Of a stretch of DNA of 42,197 nt, positions 33,414-41,005 are shown piece after piece (the stretch's first letter is position 1; each line of letters opens with the position of its first letter). The notes beneath the pieces are model-generated. The model saw only the letters and a program-made list of their open reading frames with translations. It had not been told where the DNA came from and made no database searches. A program made the translations under genes and the position numbers. Source of the stretch: Pannonibacter carbonis (GTDB lineage: Bacteria; Pseudomonadota; Alphaproteobacteria; Rhizobiales; Stappiaceae); the NCBI RefSeq assembly GCF_003012935.1, contig NZ_PUDR01000009.1:208676-250872 (forward strand), in the 5' to 3' direction.

Positions 33414-34976
33414 ATGCAGACCGGACAGTCCAGCGCCATCCAGGCCATGTTTCAGGGAGAAGCGCTTGCCGTTCTCGACAAGATCGTCGCGCGCACCCCG
33501 GATGCGTGCCGCATCGATACTCATGCGAATATCATTTTCCTGATCGGTCCGGACGCCTACAAGATGAAGCGGGCCGTGCGCTTCCCGTTTCTTGACTATT
33601 CAACGCTTGAGCTGCGCCGGACGGCTGTCGCGGCCGAACTCACCCGCAATCGCCTGTTTGCGCCCGATCTCTATCTCGGCGAAGCGTCGATCACGCGTGA
33701 GGCGGACGGCAGTCTTGTGGTCAATGGCGACGGTACACTGGTGGAACCGTTGGTGCACATGCGCCGGTTTGACGAGACGGCGACACTGGACCGACTGGCC
33801 GACACCGGCCCATTTTCCGATGCGCTGATGGACGCCCTGGCTGCCGCTCTGGCCACAGCCCATGCGAATGCTTCCTGCCGTGATGCCGATGCCTGGCTCG
33901 CCGATCTGGCGGCTTATGTGACGCAGAATGAGGTGGCCTTTCACGCGGCGCCGGAGTTGTTTGTCGCCGCGCAGGTTGATGCCCTGACAGTTGCGGCCCG
34001 CAGCGCGCTGAAGCGGATTTCGCCGCTGGTGCGATCGCGCGGCCGGCAAGGCCTCGTTCGTCTGGCCCACGGCGATGCGCATCTGGCCAATGTGGCGCTG
34101 ATCGACGAGCAACCGGTTTTGTTCGATGCCGTCGAGTTCGACGAGGCCATCGCCACCGGGGATGTCCTCTATGACCTCGCCTTCACCCTGATGGACCTTG
34201 TCGAGCGAGGTCAGATGCGCCCGGCCTGTCATCTCCTCAACCGCTATCTCGACCTGTCCGCCTGGCAGGGTGGCGAGGAGGGGCTGGCCGCCCTGCCATT
34301 CTACTTGTCCCTGCGCGCGGCGATCCGGGCCAAGATCGCGGCCGCCAGCATCGGCATGCAGCACGATGACGCAGTAGCGCAAAATCAAAGGGGCGCGGCG
34401 CTTGCCTATTTCGACCTGGCACAAAAGGCACTGGAGCCGGCTATGCCGCGATTGATTGCTGTCGGCGGCCTGTCCGGGTCCGGCAAGTCGACGCTGGCGC
34501 ATGCCCTCGCACCGGACCTGATGCCGCTTCCCGGTGCCAGGGTGCTGCGTTCGGATGTGGAACGCAAGCGTCGCCTCGGCCTGCGTGAGACCGAGCCTGC
34601 CCCGGCGGCGGCCTATACCCAGGCCGCCAGTGATACGGTCTATGCAGCGCTTTTGCAGAAGGCCCGTGCAGCGCTTGCTGCCGGCCATTCTGTCATCCTC
34701 GATGCCGTTTACGCAAAGCCCGAGGAGCGTGCCGCCGTTGCTGCCCTGGCGAATGCCATGGAACTGCCGTTCACCGGGTTCTGGCTAGAGGCTGATCCGG
34801 CAGTGCTGAAAGCGCGCGTCACCGCCCGCAAGGGGGACGCATCAGACGCCACCGCGGAGATCGTTGCCCGCCAGCTGTCCTATGACCTTGGCCCAATGGA
34901 CTGGGTCGTCCTGCCGGGCGGAGCCGACAAGGCGACGACACTGGCTGCGGCAAGGGCTGCAATGCAGCAGCTCTAG
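33414..34976 (+). CDS. APH-like kinase fused to P-loop kinase (COG2187-COG0645)
   Basis: A 520-residue fusion. The N-terminal two-thirds is aminoglycoside-phosphotransferase-like: HGDAHLANV with catalytic D221 (219-227), and VEFD (240-243). The C-terminal third is a gluconate- or zeta-toxin-like P-loop kinase: GLSGSGKST Walker A (352-360) and RSDVERKRR. Members of this family, such as mycobacterial Rv2004c, are induced in low oxygen alongside universal stress proteins; the substrate is unknown. GGAG lies 7 nt before the ATG at 33414, and the Fnr-like box is at 33345-33358. Its stop overlaps that of the converging azlD gene (CTAG at 34973-34976). It is not expected to confer antibiotic resistance. 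Confidence 0.83.
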   Translation: MQTGQSSAIQAMFQGEALAVLDKIVARTPDACRIDTHANIIFLIGPDAYKMKRAVRFPFLDYSTLELRRTAVAAELTRNRLFAPDLYLGEASITREADGSLVVNGDGTLVEPLVHMRRFDETATLDRLADTGPFSDALMDALAAALATAHANASCRDADAWLADLAAYVTQNEVAFHAAPELFVAAQVDALTVAARSALKRISPLVRSRGRQGLVRLAHGDAHLANVALIDEQPVLFDAVEFDEAIATGDVLYDLAFTLMDLVERGQMRPACHLLNRYLDLSAWQGGEEGLAALPFYLSLRAAIRAKIAAASIGMQHDDAVAQNQRGAALAYFDLAQKALEPAMPRLIAVGGLSGSGKSTLAHALAPDLMPLPGARVLRSDVERKRRLGLRETEPAPAAAYTQAASDTVYAALLQKARAALAAGHSVILDAVYAKPEERAAVAALANAMELPFTGFWLEADPAVLKARVTARKGDASDATAEIVARQLSYDLGPMDWVVLPGGADKATTLAAARAAMQQL

Positions 34977-35293
34977 AGCCCGGCCGCCCGCGCGGCGGCG
35001 GCTGCTGCGACCCCAAGGAACACGGCGATGATGTCTTTGCGCAGCACTGCCATGCCGGCAGCGGCTACGGCCAGACACAGTGCCGCCGGCAGGCCGCCCT
35101 TCAGCGCGATAGGAAGGATGGTGGATACGATGATCGCGCCGGGCAGGGACTCCAGCCCGCGCCGCACGCGCGGGGTCAGCGGCACCCGGCCCATGATCCA
35201 GTAGCCGCCCGCCCGCATGGAATAAGTCGCGGCTGTCATGGCCAGCACGGTGAGGAAGAACAGGCCATCGATGGTCCAGGCGCTCTCAGCCAC
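34973..35293 (-). CDS. azlD: AzlD-type branched-chain amino acid exporter subunit
   Basis: A 106-residue membrane protein with about four transmembrane segments. It has the AzlD layout including TYSMRAGGYWIMGRVPLTPRVRRGLESLPGAI. It partners the large subunit AzlC to export branched-chain amino acids or similar compounds. The GTG at 35293 is chosen because AAGGAG lies 7 nt upstream, inside azlC; it overlaps the azlC stop by 8 bp, indicating translational coupling. Its stop codon overlaps the converging kinase stop in a CTAG. Confidence 0.85.
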   Translation of the reverse strand: MAESAWTIDGLFFLTVLAMTAATYSMRAGGYWIMGRVPLTPRVRRGLESLPGAIIVSTILPIALKGGLPAALCLAVAAAGMAVLRKDIIAVFLGVAAAAAARAAGL

Positions 35294-36011
35294 GGGCCGG
35301 CTCCTTCGGTTCCGGGTCGTCGATGAAGGCCCCGGCCACAGCGCCGGCGATGGCACCGGTCAGCACGAACCAGTAGCCACCGATCAGTTGCCAGCTGGCC
35401 ACCGCGACAACGGCCGCGACCAGCCAGCTCAGCGTCTGCCTCCGGCCTTTCCAGATCGGTACCAGCATGGTGATGAACAGCGCCGGCATGACGAGATCCA
35501 GCCCCCATTTCTGGGGTTCGGCAAAGAGCTGCCCGAGGTAGTAGCCCGGCACCACCGAAACGGTCCAGAGCAGCCACAGCAGGATGCCGCTGCCGAAATA
35601 GACACCCCAGTCGCGCCCGCCATCAGCGTGGTAGCGCAGCGCCAGCAGCCAGTTCATGTCGGTCAGGAAATAAAGGCCAGGATAGACTTGCCAGGCCGGT
35701 GACTGGCCAAGCCAGGGGCGCAAGGAGGCTCCCAGCAGCAGCATGCGCAGGTTCACCGCCGCCGCGATGCCCGTCATGGCAATCAGCACGGTGGGCGTGA
35801 CCGGATCGCGGTACAGCTCCATGGCGACAAACTGCGACGCCCCGGCAAAGACGAAGGAATTGATCAGCATCGTCTCGGCAATCGTCAGCCCTTTCTGGGC
35901 GCAGACGGTGCCAAACACGGCGGCAAAGGTGATGATGCCCGGTACGAGCGGCACGGTGAGCCGCGCCCCCAGCCACATGCCTTCGGCGGTAATCGGTGCC
36001 CGTCCTCCCAT
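35286..36011 (-). CDS. azlC: AzlC-type branched-chain amino acid exporter subunit
   Basis: A 241-residue membrane protein, the large subunit of an AzlCD exporter. Five to six helices are visible; the AzlC hallmarks are VPGIITFAAVFGTVCAQKGL, FAGASQFVAMELY, and AAAVNLRMLLLGASLRPWLG near the first third. Related to BrnF, which exports leucine, isoleucine, valine and methionine. The ATG at 36011 touches the tauE-like stop (TGATG overlap of 1 bp); ATG 35978 (MWLGARL) is an alternative start. Confidence 0.87.
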   Translation of the reverse strand: MGGRAPITAEGMWLGARLTVPLVPGIITFAAVFGTVCAQKGLTIAETMLINSFVFAGASQFVAMELYRDPVTPTVLIAMTGIAAAVNLRMLLLGASLRPWLGQSPAWQVYPGLYFLTDMNWLLALRYHADGGRDWGVYFGSGILLWLLWTVSVVPGYYLGQLFAEPQKWGLDLVMPALFITMLVPIWKGRRQTLSWLVAAVVAVASWQLIGGYWFVLTGAIAGAVAGAFIDDPEPKEPARG

Positions 36012-36838
36012 CAGCCGAACACACCCCAGATCATGCGTGCGCCGGTGAAGAACAGGAAGGCTGCAAACACCAGCCGCAGTTTGGCCGGCGGCAGCGTGTG
36101 CGCCAGCTTGGCGCCGATAGGGGCGGAATAGACCGAAGTCGGGACGATCAGCAGGAAGGCGACCAGATTGACATAGCCGAGCGAAAGCGGCGGCAGGTCC
36201 GGATGGCCCCAGCCATAGTAGATCGCCAGCAGGGTGCCGGGGATTGCGATGATCAGTCCAATGGCGGACGCCGTGCCGACGGCCTGGCGGATCGGATAGG
36301 AAAACAGGGTCAGGATCGGCACGCCGAGGGTGCCGCCGCCGATGCCCATCATCACCGAGATGCCGCCGATGATGACGCCGAGCAGCTCACGCAAGGGCGC
36401 GCCCGGCAGACTGTCGGCAATCCCGGTGCCTTCCTTGCGCAGCACCATGTTGAGGGCGACCAGCAGGGCAACCGTACCGAAGATCAGCGTCAGCATGCCG
36501 CCGGAAACGTTGCCTGCCAGGACGCCGCCGGCAACCGTGCCTGCCATGATCGGCAGCCACCAGCGCTTCAACAGGTCCTTGTCTACGCTGCCGCGCTTCA
36601 TGTGCGCCCGCGCCGAGGAGGCCCCGGTGACGATGATCGTGGCCAGCGAGGTGCCGACGGCCAGGTGCATCGTGACGCTGTCGGCAACGCCGATCAGCGG
36701 CAGGACGTAATAGAACATCGGCACGATGACGATGCCACCACCAACCCCCAAGAGACCGGCGATGATGCCTGTAACAAAGCCGGTGGCAAGCAGCGTGCCG
36801 GCGAGCAGCGCCAGCGTTGCAATGGATAGATCGTCCAT
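36011..36838 (-). CDS. TauE/SafE-family membrane exporter
   Basis: A 275-residue protein with seven to eight transmembrane helices and the two repeated glycine-rich motifs of the family: IIAGLLGVGGGIVIVPMFYY and VIIGGISVMMGIGGGTLGVPIL. The family includes sulfite, sulfoacetate and other anion exporters, but the substrate is not readable. The ATG at 36838 fits the membrane-protein start; a longer open frame to 36946 has no helix or signal. It shares its 3' end with azlC, so the three genes form an exporter operon. Confidence 0.82.
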   Translation of the reverse strand: MDDLSIATLALLAGTLLATGFVTGIIAGLLGVGGGIVIVPMFYYVLPLIGVADSVTMHLAVGTSLATIIVTGASSARAHMKRGSVDKDLLKRWWLPIMAGTVAGGVLAGNVSGGMLTLIFGTVALLVALNMVLRKEGTGIADSLPGAPLRELLGVIIGGISVMMGIGGGTLGVPILTLFSYPIRQAVGTASAIGLIIAIPGTLLAIYYGWGHPDLPPLSLGYVNLVAFLLIVPTSVYSAPIGAKLAHTLPPAKLRLVFAAFLFFTGARMIWGVFG

Positions 36839-36972
36839 GAAGACCCCGAACGGCCCTGGCCTGACCAGCGTGCAGCCCGCATCCATTGCGGGAGGCCACG
36901 CCGGTTCGAGCTGGCCGGAATGCGATTGTTGTTCCCCTTTGAACACAGACGACCGTCAGCCGCCAGACGCAC

Positions 36973-37307
36973 ATGCATCCGGACCGACGAAGGTCTATGC
37001 TCTCACTCCACTCACACCGCCCGCGCGTCCGGGGCAGACGGATCGCGAAACAGCTGAATGGAAGGCCAGACCACTATACGTTGCTCCAGCCGTTTGGCCA
37101 GATGCGTTTGGCTGAGGTGAAGGCGTTTTTCCGTGAGGGCGAAGATCAGGGGATCAGTTGAAACTGCATCTCGGTCGCGCGCAATTGCTCAACGCCAAGG
37201 TAATGCAAACCTTGCGAGATCCTAGGATGAATTTTCCGGAAGATGAATGGTACAGACGGGTGGATTCCGCAGCGCATCTTAAAAAGCATTTGAAATCAAT
37301 ACTTTAA
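36973..37307 (+). pseudogene. Possible frameshifted small ORF remnant
   Basis: Two short plus-strand frames look coding and abut: 36973-37161 ends in QPFGQMRLAEVKAFFREGEDQ, and a second frame from about 37137 to 37307 continues LKLHLGRAQLLNAKVMQTL and DEWYRRVDSAAHLKKHL. A single frameshift near 37150 would join them. No family is recognised. It lies at the island's left edge, so it may be the decayed end of an inserted or disrupted gene. Confidence is low because the region is short. Confidence 0.3.
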
Positions 37308-37361
37308 ATCAGGTCCCTTCGCTCGTTTGTAGCAAGGAAATGTAGCAGTTTCAATCTGCAT

Positions 37362-37922
37362 TCAGGCGGTTAAATGGGGAGCGGTCACTTTATGGATGAC
37401 ACCCTTTGAAACCCCGAAGTGATCTGCGATCCTCTGAAGAGACCACCCCTGCTCCCTCAAGGCCCTAGCTTCCTGTTCCTGTTCGTCTGTCATCACTGGC
37501 TTGCGACCGAACCGGACGCCATTATCTTTGGCCTTGGCGATACCGTCCATTTGCCTTTCCTTGCGTATATCCGCTTCGAACTGAGCGAAGACGGCCAGCA
37601 TCCCTAAAAAGGCTTTCCCAGCTGCGTCGCTGGTATCAAGGGACTGGTCTAGGACCCTGAGCGCCACGCCTTTACCCTCGAGCTCCCTGACGAGTGATAG
37701 GAGGTGTTCTGCTGAGCGTGCCAGTCGGTCAATGCGCGAGATGACGAGGGTGTCTCCCTCCCGAGCATAGCGCAGGCACTCGGCAAGCTGGGGTCGTTCT
37801 GTGTCGAGCCCGGAGCGCTTTTCGGAGAAGACCTTCTCACACCCTGCTTTGGCGAGCTTGTCGAGTTGCACTTCCAGCGACTGACCGACCGACGACACAC
37901 GGGCATATCCAACAAGAGCCAT
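37362..37922 (-). CDS. Serine recombinase (resolvase/invertase type)
   Basis: A 186-residue serine recombinase. The nucleophile is the serine in GYARVSS near residue 10; SRIDRLARSAEHLL and FAQFEADIRKERQMDGIAKAK are standard catalytic and dimer segments, and the tail (EQEARALREQGWSLQRIADHFGVSKGVIHKV) is a helix-turn-helix. It could be a DNA invertase, a resolvase of a transposon, or a phage/plasmid-borne enzyme. ATG 37922 with AAGG nine nt upstream is preferred to ATG 37928. TTTATGA occurs twice upstream (37947-37953, 37961-37967), a possible part of its recombination site. Confidence 0.85.
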   Translation of the reverse strand: MALVGYARVSSVGQSLEVQLDKLAKAGCEKVFSEKRSGLDTERPQLAECLRYAREGDTLVISRIDRLARSAEHLLSLVRELEGKGVALRVLDQSLDTSDAAGKAFLGMLAVFAQFEADIRKERQMDGIAKAKDNGVRFGRKPVMTDEQEQEARALREQGWSLQRIADHFGVSKGVIHKVTAPHLTA

Positions 37923-37928
37923 GCTCAT

Positions 37929-38341
37929 TCACCTTCATCTTAAACGTTTATGACCCTTACTTTATGAACGGAAAATGACCAGCCCGTCAAGCCCCGGCAA
38001 GCGTGGTCATGAATGTATACTTAGTGACCAAGGCGGGAGCGCTGTTTGTCGGGACTTGGAATGCCAAGGCAGGGATAGGGGACAGGGCGTTGTGCAGGAC
38101 CAAGGCGTCACAAGCGGTGGGGCTCAAGGGAGAGAGACGGCACCCTTGGCGCTCCCATGATAGGCCATGCAAATATATCGAGAAGCCTTGGGGGTACGTA
38201 CGGGGGAACTCAGGGGGTCTATGTATATACAAATGCCCCAACAGATTTTTTTCAAAATTAGATGACGTATTTCCGAATAAAAGAAAAATGAAGAGGCGGC
38301 AACACAAGGTCACCGCCCCCCATTTCAAATCAAGGCGCTAA
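37929..38341. other. Non-coding or decayed stretch beside the serine recombinase
   Basis: About 410 bp with two possible short frames but no clear ribosome-binding site. A plus-strand frame (38003-38341) ends in HKVTAPHF, almost identical to the recombinase C-terminus HKVTAPHL, with the DNA differing mainly at third codon positions (about 38312-38335 against 37374-37396). That points to a leftover second recombinase end in opposite orientation. The remainder of the frame is not recognisable. Confidence 0.4.
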
Positions 38342-38942
38342 TAATAGCTGCGATACCGAAAAGGCACATGGCTACATTAACGTTGATTTTTACGGTTACC
38401 GTCAAGGAACGCTTCATGCGTCCGCCCTCCGGGCCGCAGCGCTGCCAGCCCATAGGGTTAGCGAAATGCGCGTCTTATCCAACAGATAACCCGCTGTTGG
38501 GAGTGATCGGGGCACCGTTGGCGCTACGTATCGCCTCAAGTACATCCCGGTAGGACCGCAGTTATCCGGTCCGGTTGGTCTCGTGGCTTTGAGACTCCGT
38601 GCCAGGCTGCGACCGGGCGGCAAGTTATCGAAGATGAGGTGCCTACCCAGTCCTTAGGGAGATTCATCCTCGGCCTACCGTGAAGATATCAAACCATTCT
38701 TGTTGACGTGTGTCGAGCGCGTAAGTGCACTTATATTGCTGCGGGCGCGTAAATGACAAGATTTCCAAGCGCAACCAAGATAGAGTTTTCTGGCTGACTT
38801 TGGTGTCCCAGATAGGCTCAGTTTCAATTCAGCGGTTAGTGTAGGCGGCAAAGAGCCCAAGCAGTGACGAGAGGGACGCTCAATTTGGGAAGGCACGACA
38901 CCGTTGATACAAACCATGGCCTGCTTTTTTGGGGGTGTTTTT
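38342..38942. other. Structured non-coding DNA, island part 1
   Basis: About 600 bp without a supported gene. Short minus-strand frames (38414-38623 and 38675-38917) lack family likeness and good ribosome sites. Several hairpins follow one another: TTATC...GATAA (38471-38485), CAACAG...CTGTTG (38477-38496), GGACCG...CGGTCC (about 38555-38573) and GTCTC...GAGAC (about 38578-38595). The density suggests structured RNA or protein-binding DNA. No function can be assigned. Confidence 0.4.
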
Positions 38943-39026
38943 CACACAGGCCGGGCCGTCCGCTTGGTCTGGAGCCGTGTACTTTGGTCCCTCCTATAGG
39001 TGCACCCCTAGGACCCCCATAGAGCC

Positions 39027-39131
39027 CTCATGGCCCTCTCAGGTCCAAGCCAGCTTGAGCCTAGGTCCAGCCTAAATCCCCATGGGGTCCAAGCTGAGAT
39101 CGAGACCAAGCGAGCCTGAGAGGGCCATGAG
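39027..39131. repeat. 17-bp inverted repeat with 71-bp spacer
   Basis: CTCATGGCCCTCTCAGG (39027-39043) is perfectly inverted at 39115-39131. The spacer holds the smaller palindrome CCCCATGGGG (39078-39087) and further partially paired AGCTTGAG/AAGCTGAG segments, so transcription would produce a branched hairpin. Confidence 0.65.
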
Positions 39132-39323
39132 CGGTCACTGCCATGACCTATGAGCGCTCTATGCAACTCCCAAAGTCCCTTGGTGTGTCCATGAAGACCA
39201 TGAGTGCACCATGAGTGTCTCTAGGTGTCTTAAGGTTGCCCCATAGATTAAACATAAACAAATACACTATATGAAATATAACCTAGGCCAACAGCCTAGA
39301 TTATCCATGTTTCCCCTTAGCAT

Positions 39324-39380
39324 CCATATGCTTCCCAAGGCCCCTATAGGATGCCTCATAGAGCCCATATGCTACCAAGG
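39324..39380 (+). repeat. Direct repeats flanking a CCTATAGG site
   Basis: CCATATGCTTCCCAAGG (39324-39340) and CCATATGCTACCAAGG (39365-39380) are near-identical direct repeats 41 bp apart, just beyond the 3' end of the ParB-like gene. Confidence 0.5.
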
Positions 39381-39414
39381 GTGTCTCATGATCAATAAGG
39401 CCCATTCCTATTAA

Positions 39415-40329
39415 TTAATAATCAGCATCATCGTCTTCATTCGCTCGGTAGCCATAGTAACCGGCACCAAGGTCTTCATCTTCTAGCATCTCCTGAATAG
39501 CCTCTCGTCCGCCCTCAGAGATTTCAACGTGACCAAGCAAGTTCAAAAGTAAATCCTCGGATCGGTTACCCATAACAATAACAAGCGCCCTAGCGCACAT
39601 GTCAGGGTTTTTATGAAAGCGCTTGATGACGTGTTCAGGGATTTTATAGGCTATTTCTCTAGCGATATCATCAAGCTCATCTTCGCTTAAATTCTGACCA
39701 GTACGGGCATCCATTCTTTTTACATCAATCCAACTTAGACCATCAGTATTGCCATGATGCTCGTCTTCTCTAATCACTCGTCGCATCTTCGCTACGGTCG
39801 ACTCACTAACAAGCGTTGAGGCCACGATATCGCTTTTGGAGTGCAGCCAAGTTCCATCTGAGGATCGCTGCTTACACAACCTCCAAGCCGCTTCAGTGCG
39901 TTCGGAAGGGCTTAGGCTTTTCTTGCCTTTGCTATTCTCATAGATGGACGCCACCTGGGCTTCACTGGCCGTCCCTGCAAACACCTTCACGGGTACTGAG
40001 TCGATGCCAAGTTCAAGCAAGGCTGCCAACCTGTGGTGACCATCAACAACGACAAAATGACAACCCACCTCAGGCCGCTCATATGGAAATACAAGGATTG
40101 GGTCCATGTCCTCAGGATTGCCACGGGACAGACCAGACTTCAGGTCGTGCATGTGTCGCGTATCAATGCCCTCGGGACGCGGCTGGAATACCTCAGGGTA
40201 CACAAAGATAAGCTCGGCGGATACCGCCTGTCTTTCAGTGTAAGGGGGAGCTTCCGGCCTGCCATTATCGAGAATTGATAGCTTTTCACCATCGGAAATT
40301 ACGCTATTTATCCAGTTCACTACGTTCAT
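39415..40329 (-). CDS. ParB/sulfiredoxin-fold nuclease-domain protein
   Basis: A 304-residue protein with a ParB N-terminal (Srx-fold) domain. The key segment is VVVDGHHRLAALLELGIDSVPVKVF (about 93-117); the DGHHR corresponds to the nucleotide-binding GxRR/GHHR box of ParB-like CTPases or nucleases. A middle helical region with LSPSERTEAAWRLC and a helix-turn-helix-like STLVSESTVAKMRRV follows, and the tail is acidic (DEDLGAGYYGYRANEDDDADY). There is no ParA partner, so plasmid partition is not implied; phage genomes often carry such proteins alone. AGGAAT lies 9 nt before the ATG. It diverges from the small gene at 40439. Confidence 0.75.
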   Translation of the reverse strand: MNVVNWINSVISDGEKLSILDNGRPEAPPYTERQAVSAELIFVYPEVFQPRPEGIDTRHMHDLKSGLSRGNPEDMDPILVFPYERPEVGCHFVVVDGHHRLAALLELGIDSVPVKVFAGTASEAQVASIYENSKGKKSLSPSERTEAAWRLCKQRSSDGTWLHSKSDIVASTLVSESTVAKMRRVIREDEHHGNTDGLSWIDVKRMDARTGQNLSEDELDDIAREIAYKIPEHVIKRFHKNPDMCARALVIVMGNRSEDLLLNLLGHVEISEGGREAIQEMLEDEDLGAGYYGYRANEDDDADY

Positions 40330-40381
40330 AATATTTATTCCTAATAAAAAACAACACCACGATGTCGAAGTGTTATTTCAT

Positions 40382-40387
40382 TTGACA
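40382..40387 (+). promoter_or_regulatory. TTGACA -35-like box in the divergent promoter gap
   Basis: The 109-bp gap between the ParB-like gene (-) and the 58-residue gene (+) is AT-rich and contains a consensus TTGACA. No good -10 element sits at 16-18 bp, so the promoter may be weak, regulator-dependent or phage-type. Confidence 0.25.
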
Positions 40388-40438
40388 TAATTTTGAGAAT
40401 GATTAACCGGGATCGAATCCTAAACAGGAGCCAATGGC

Positions 40439-40615
40439 ATGTTCGATTACAGTGTTTCATTTGATTTTGAGGACGGACAAACCACCACAAGAACCCTTAA
40501 GGCCAGTGACGATTGGTCTGTGTGTCTCATGGCCCTAGGCGTTCAAGCCATGATCGACGCAAGCGACTTCAATGTTGATTGGAGCGCTGTACGGTCGGTC
40601 GCTTTGGAGGCGTGA
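40439..40615 (+). CDS. Small acidic phage-like protein, 58 residues
   Basis: A short gene: ATG at 40439 with AGGAG 8 nt upstream and a TGA at 40613-40615. The product begins MFDYSVSFDFEDGQTTTRTL and ends DWSAVRSVALEA; it is acidic, about 58 residues, and has no signal peptide or membrane helix. The good ribosome site and AT-rich promoter gap support a real gene. I do not recognise a family. Small proteins of this kind are common in the early regions of short-tailed phages. Confidence 0.55.
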   Translation: MFDYSVSFDFEDGQTTTRTLKASDDWSVCLMALGVQAMIDASDFNVDWSAVRSVALEA

Positions 40616-41005
40616 TAGGGCGCGGATTGGGTGCGGCTATGTGCGGGACCCAAGCGGCCCCGTGCGCCCCTTATGCGTTATAGTGTACCCTAATTCAGAT
40701 GGCCTGGGATCGCCTAGAATGCCCGAAGGGCGCCTTTAAATGATTTGATATAGGATGGTAGAGAAAACCCGCTACCGCGTCCTATGGCCCTTTAAAATCG
40801 ATTCTAGGGCCATTCACCAGAGCCCGGCCCGTGCGCTACCTATCCATTTAAGTAGTGCCTAATTTAATCGGGCAAATCTGATCCGGGGCCCGCCGCGTGC
40901 GGGGCATTGCGGTCCTGCCGTCGCCTATGGCGTAATGAGTACCTAATTCAATCGGGGGCTGTTCTGAGCCGGTGACGCGCTGGGCAAGGCAGTGCCTAGA
41001 AGGCG
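40616..41005. other. Non-coding region with three direct repeats
   Basis: About 390 bp between the small gene and the end of the integrase gene, without an open frame. It holds three related direct repeats (listed below), GC-rich hairpins (GGGCGC at 40618-40623 with GCGCCC at 40667-40672) and several CTAG words. The position next to an integrase fits an attachment region or phage promoter set. Confidence 0.45.
40685..40956 (+). repeat. Three direct repeats (GTRCCTAATTYAATCGGG type)
   Basis: Copies: 40855-40872 (GTGCCTAATTTAATCGGG), 40939-40956 (GTACCTAATTCAATCGGG; 16 of 18 identical) and a more distant copy at 40685-40702 (GTACCCTAATTCAGATGG). Start-to-start spacing is 84 bp between copies 2 and 3 and 170 bp between copies 1 and 2. 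Similarity extends a little upstream (a CTAT-rich, GTAATG or TTAAGT stretch) in each. Confidence 0.6.

Larger units (their letters stand above)
38943..39414. other. Structured non-coding DNA, island part 2
   Basis: About 470 bp downstream of the ParB-like gene with no coding frame. It contains two CCTATAGG palindromes (38993-39000, 39343-39350), three CCTAGG sites, a 17-bp perfect inverted repeat (39027-39043 with 39115-39131), and a direct repeat of CCATATGCT-type sequence (39324-39340 and 39365-39380). Such motif-dense gaps are typical of short phage genomes carrying promoters or structured RNAs. Confidence 0.5.

Noticed and set aside
33414-34976. Antibiotic resistance gene (aminoglycoside phosphotransferase)
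   Set aside because: The APH-like half belongs to the COG2187 kinase fusion with a P-loop domain and an Fnr-like box upstream; resistance is not supported.
36950-37330. tRNA attachment site at the left island border
   Set aside because: I found no tRNA-like cloverleaf or CCA-adjacent sequence here; the border cannot be placed at a tRNA.
38003-38341. A 112-codon plus-strand gene in the island
   Set aside because: Starts at GTG without a ribosome site, has no recognisable family, and only its last residues match a recombinase tail; treated as a remnant.
38470-38490. DnaA-box-like TTATCCAACA and an origin of replication
   Set aside because: Only an approximate match (one inserted base) and repeats of TTATC are short; no cluster of true boxes or replication gene is present.
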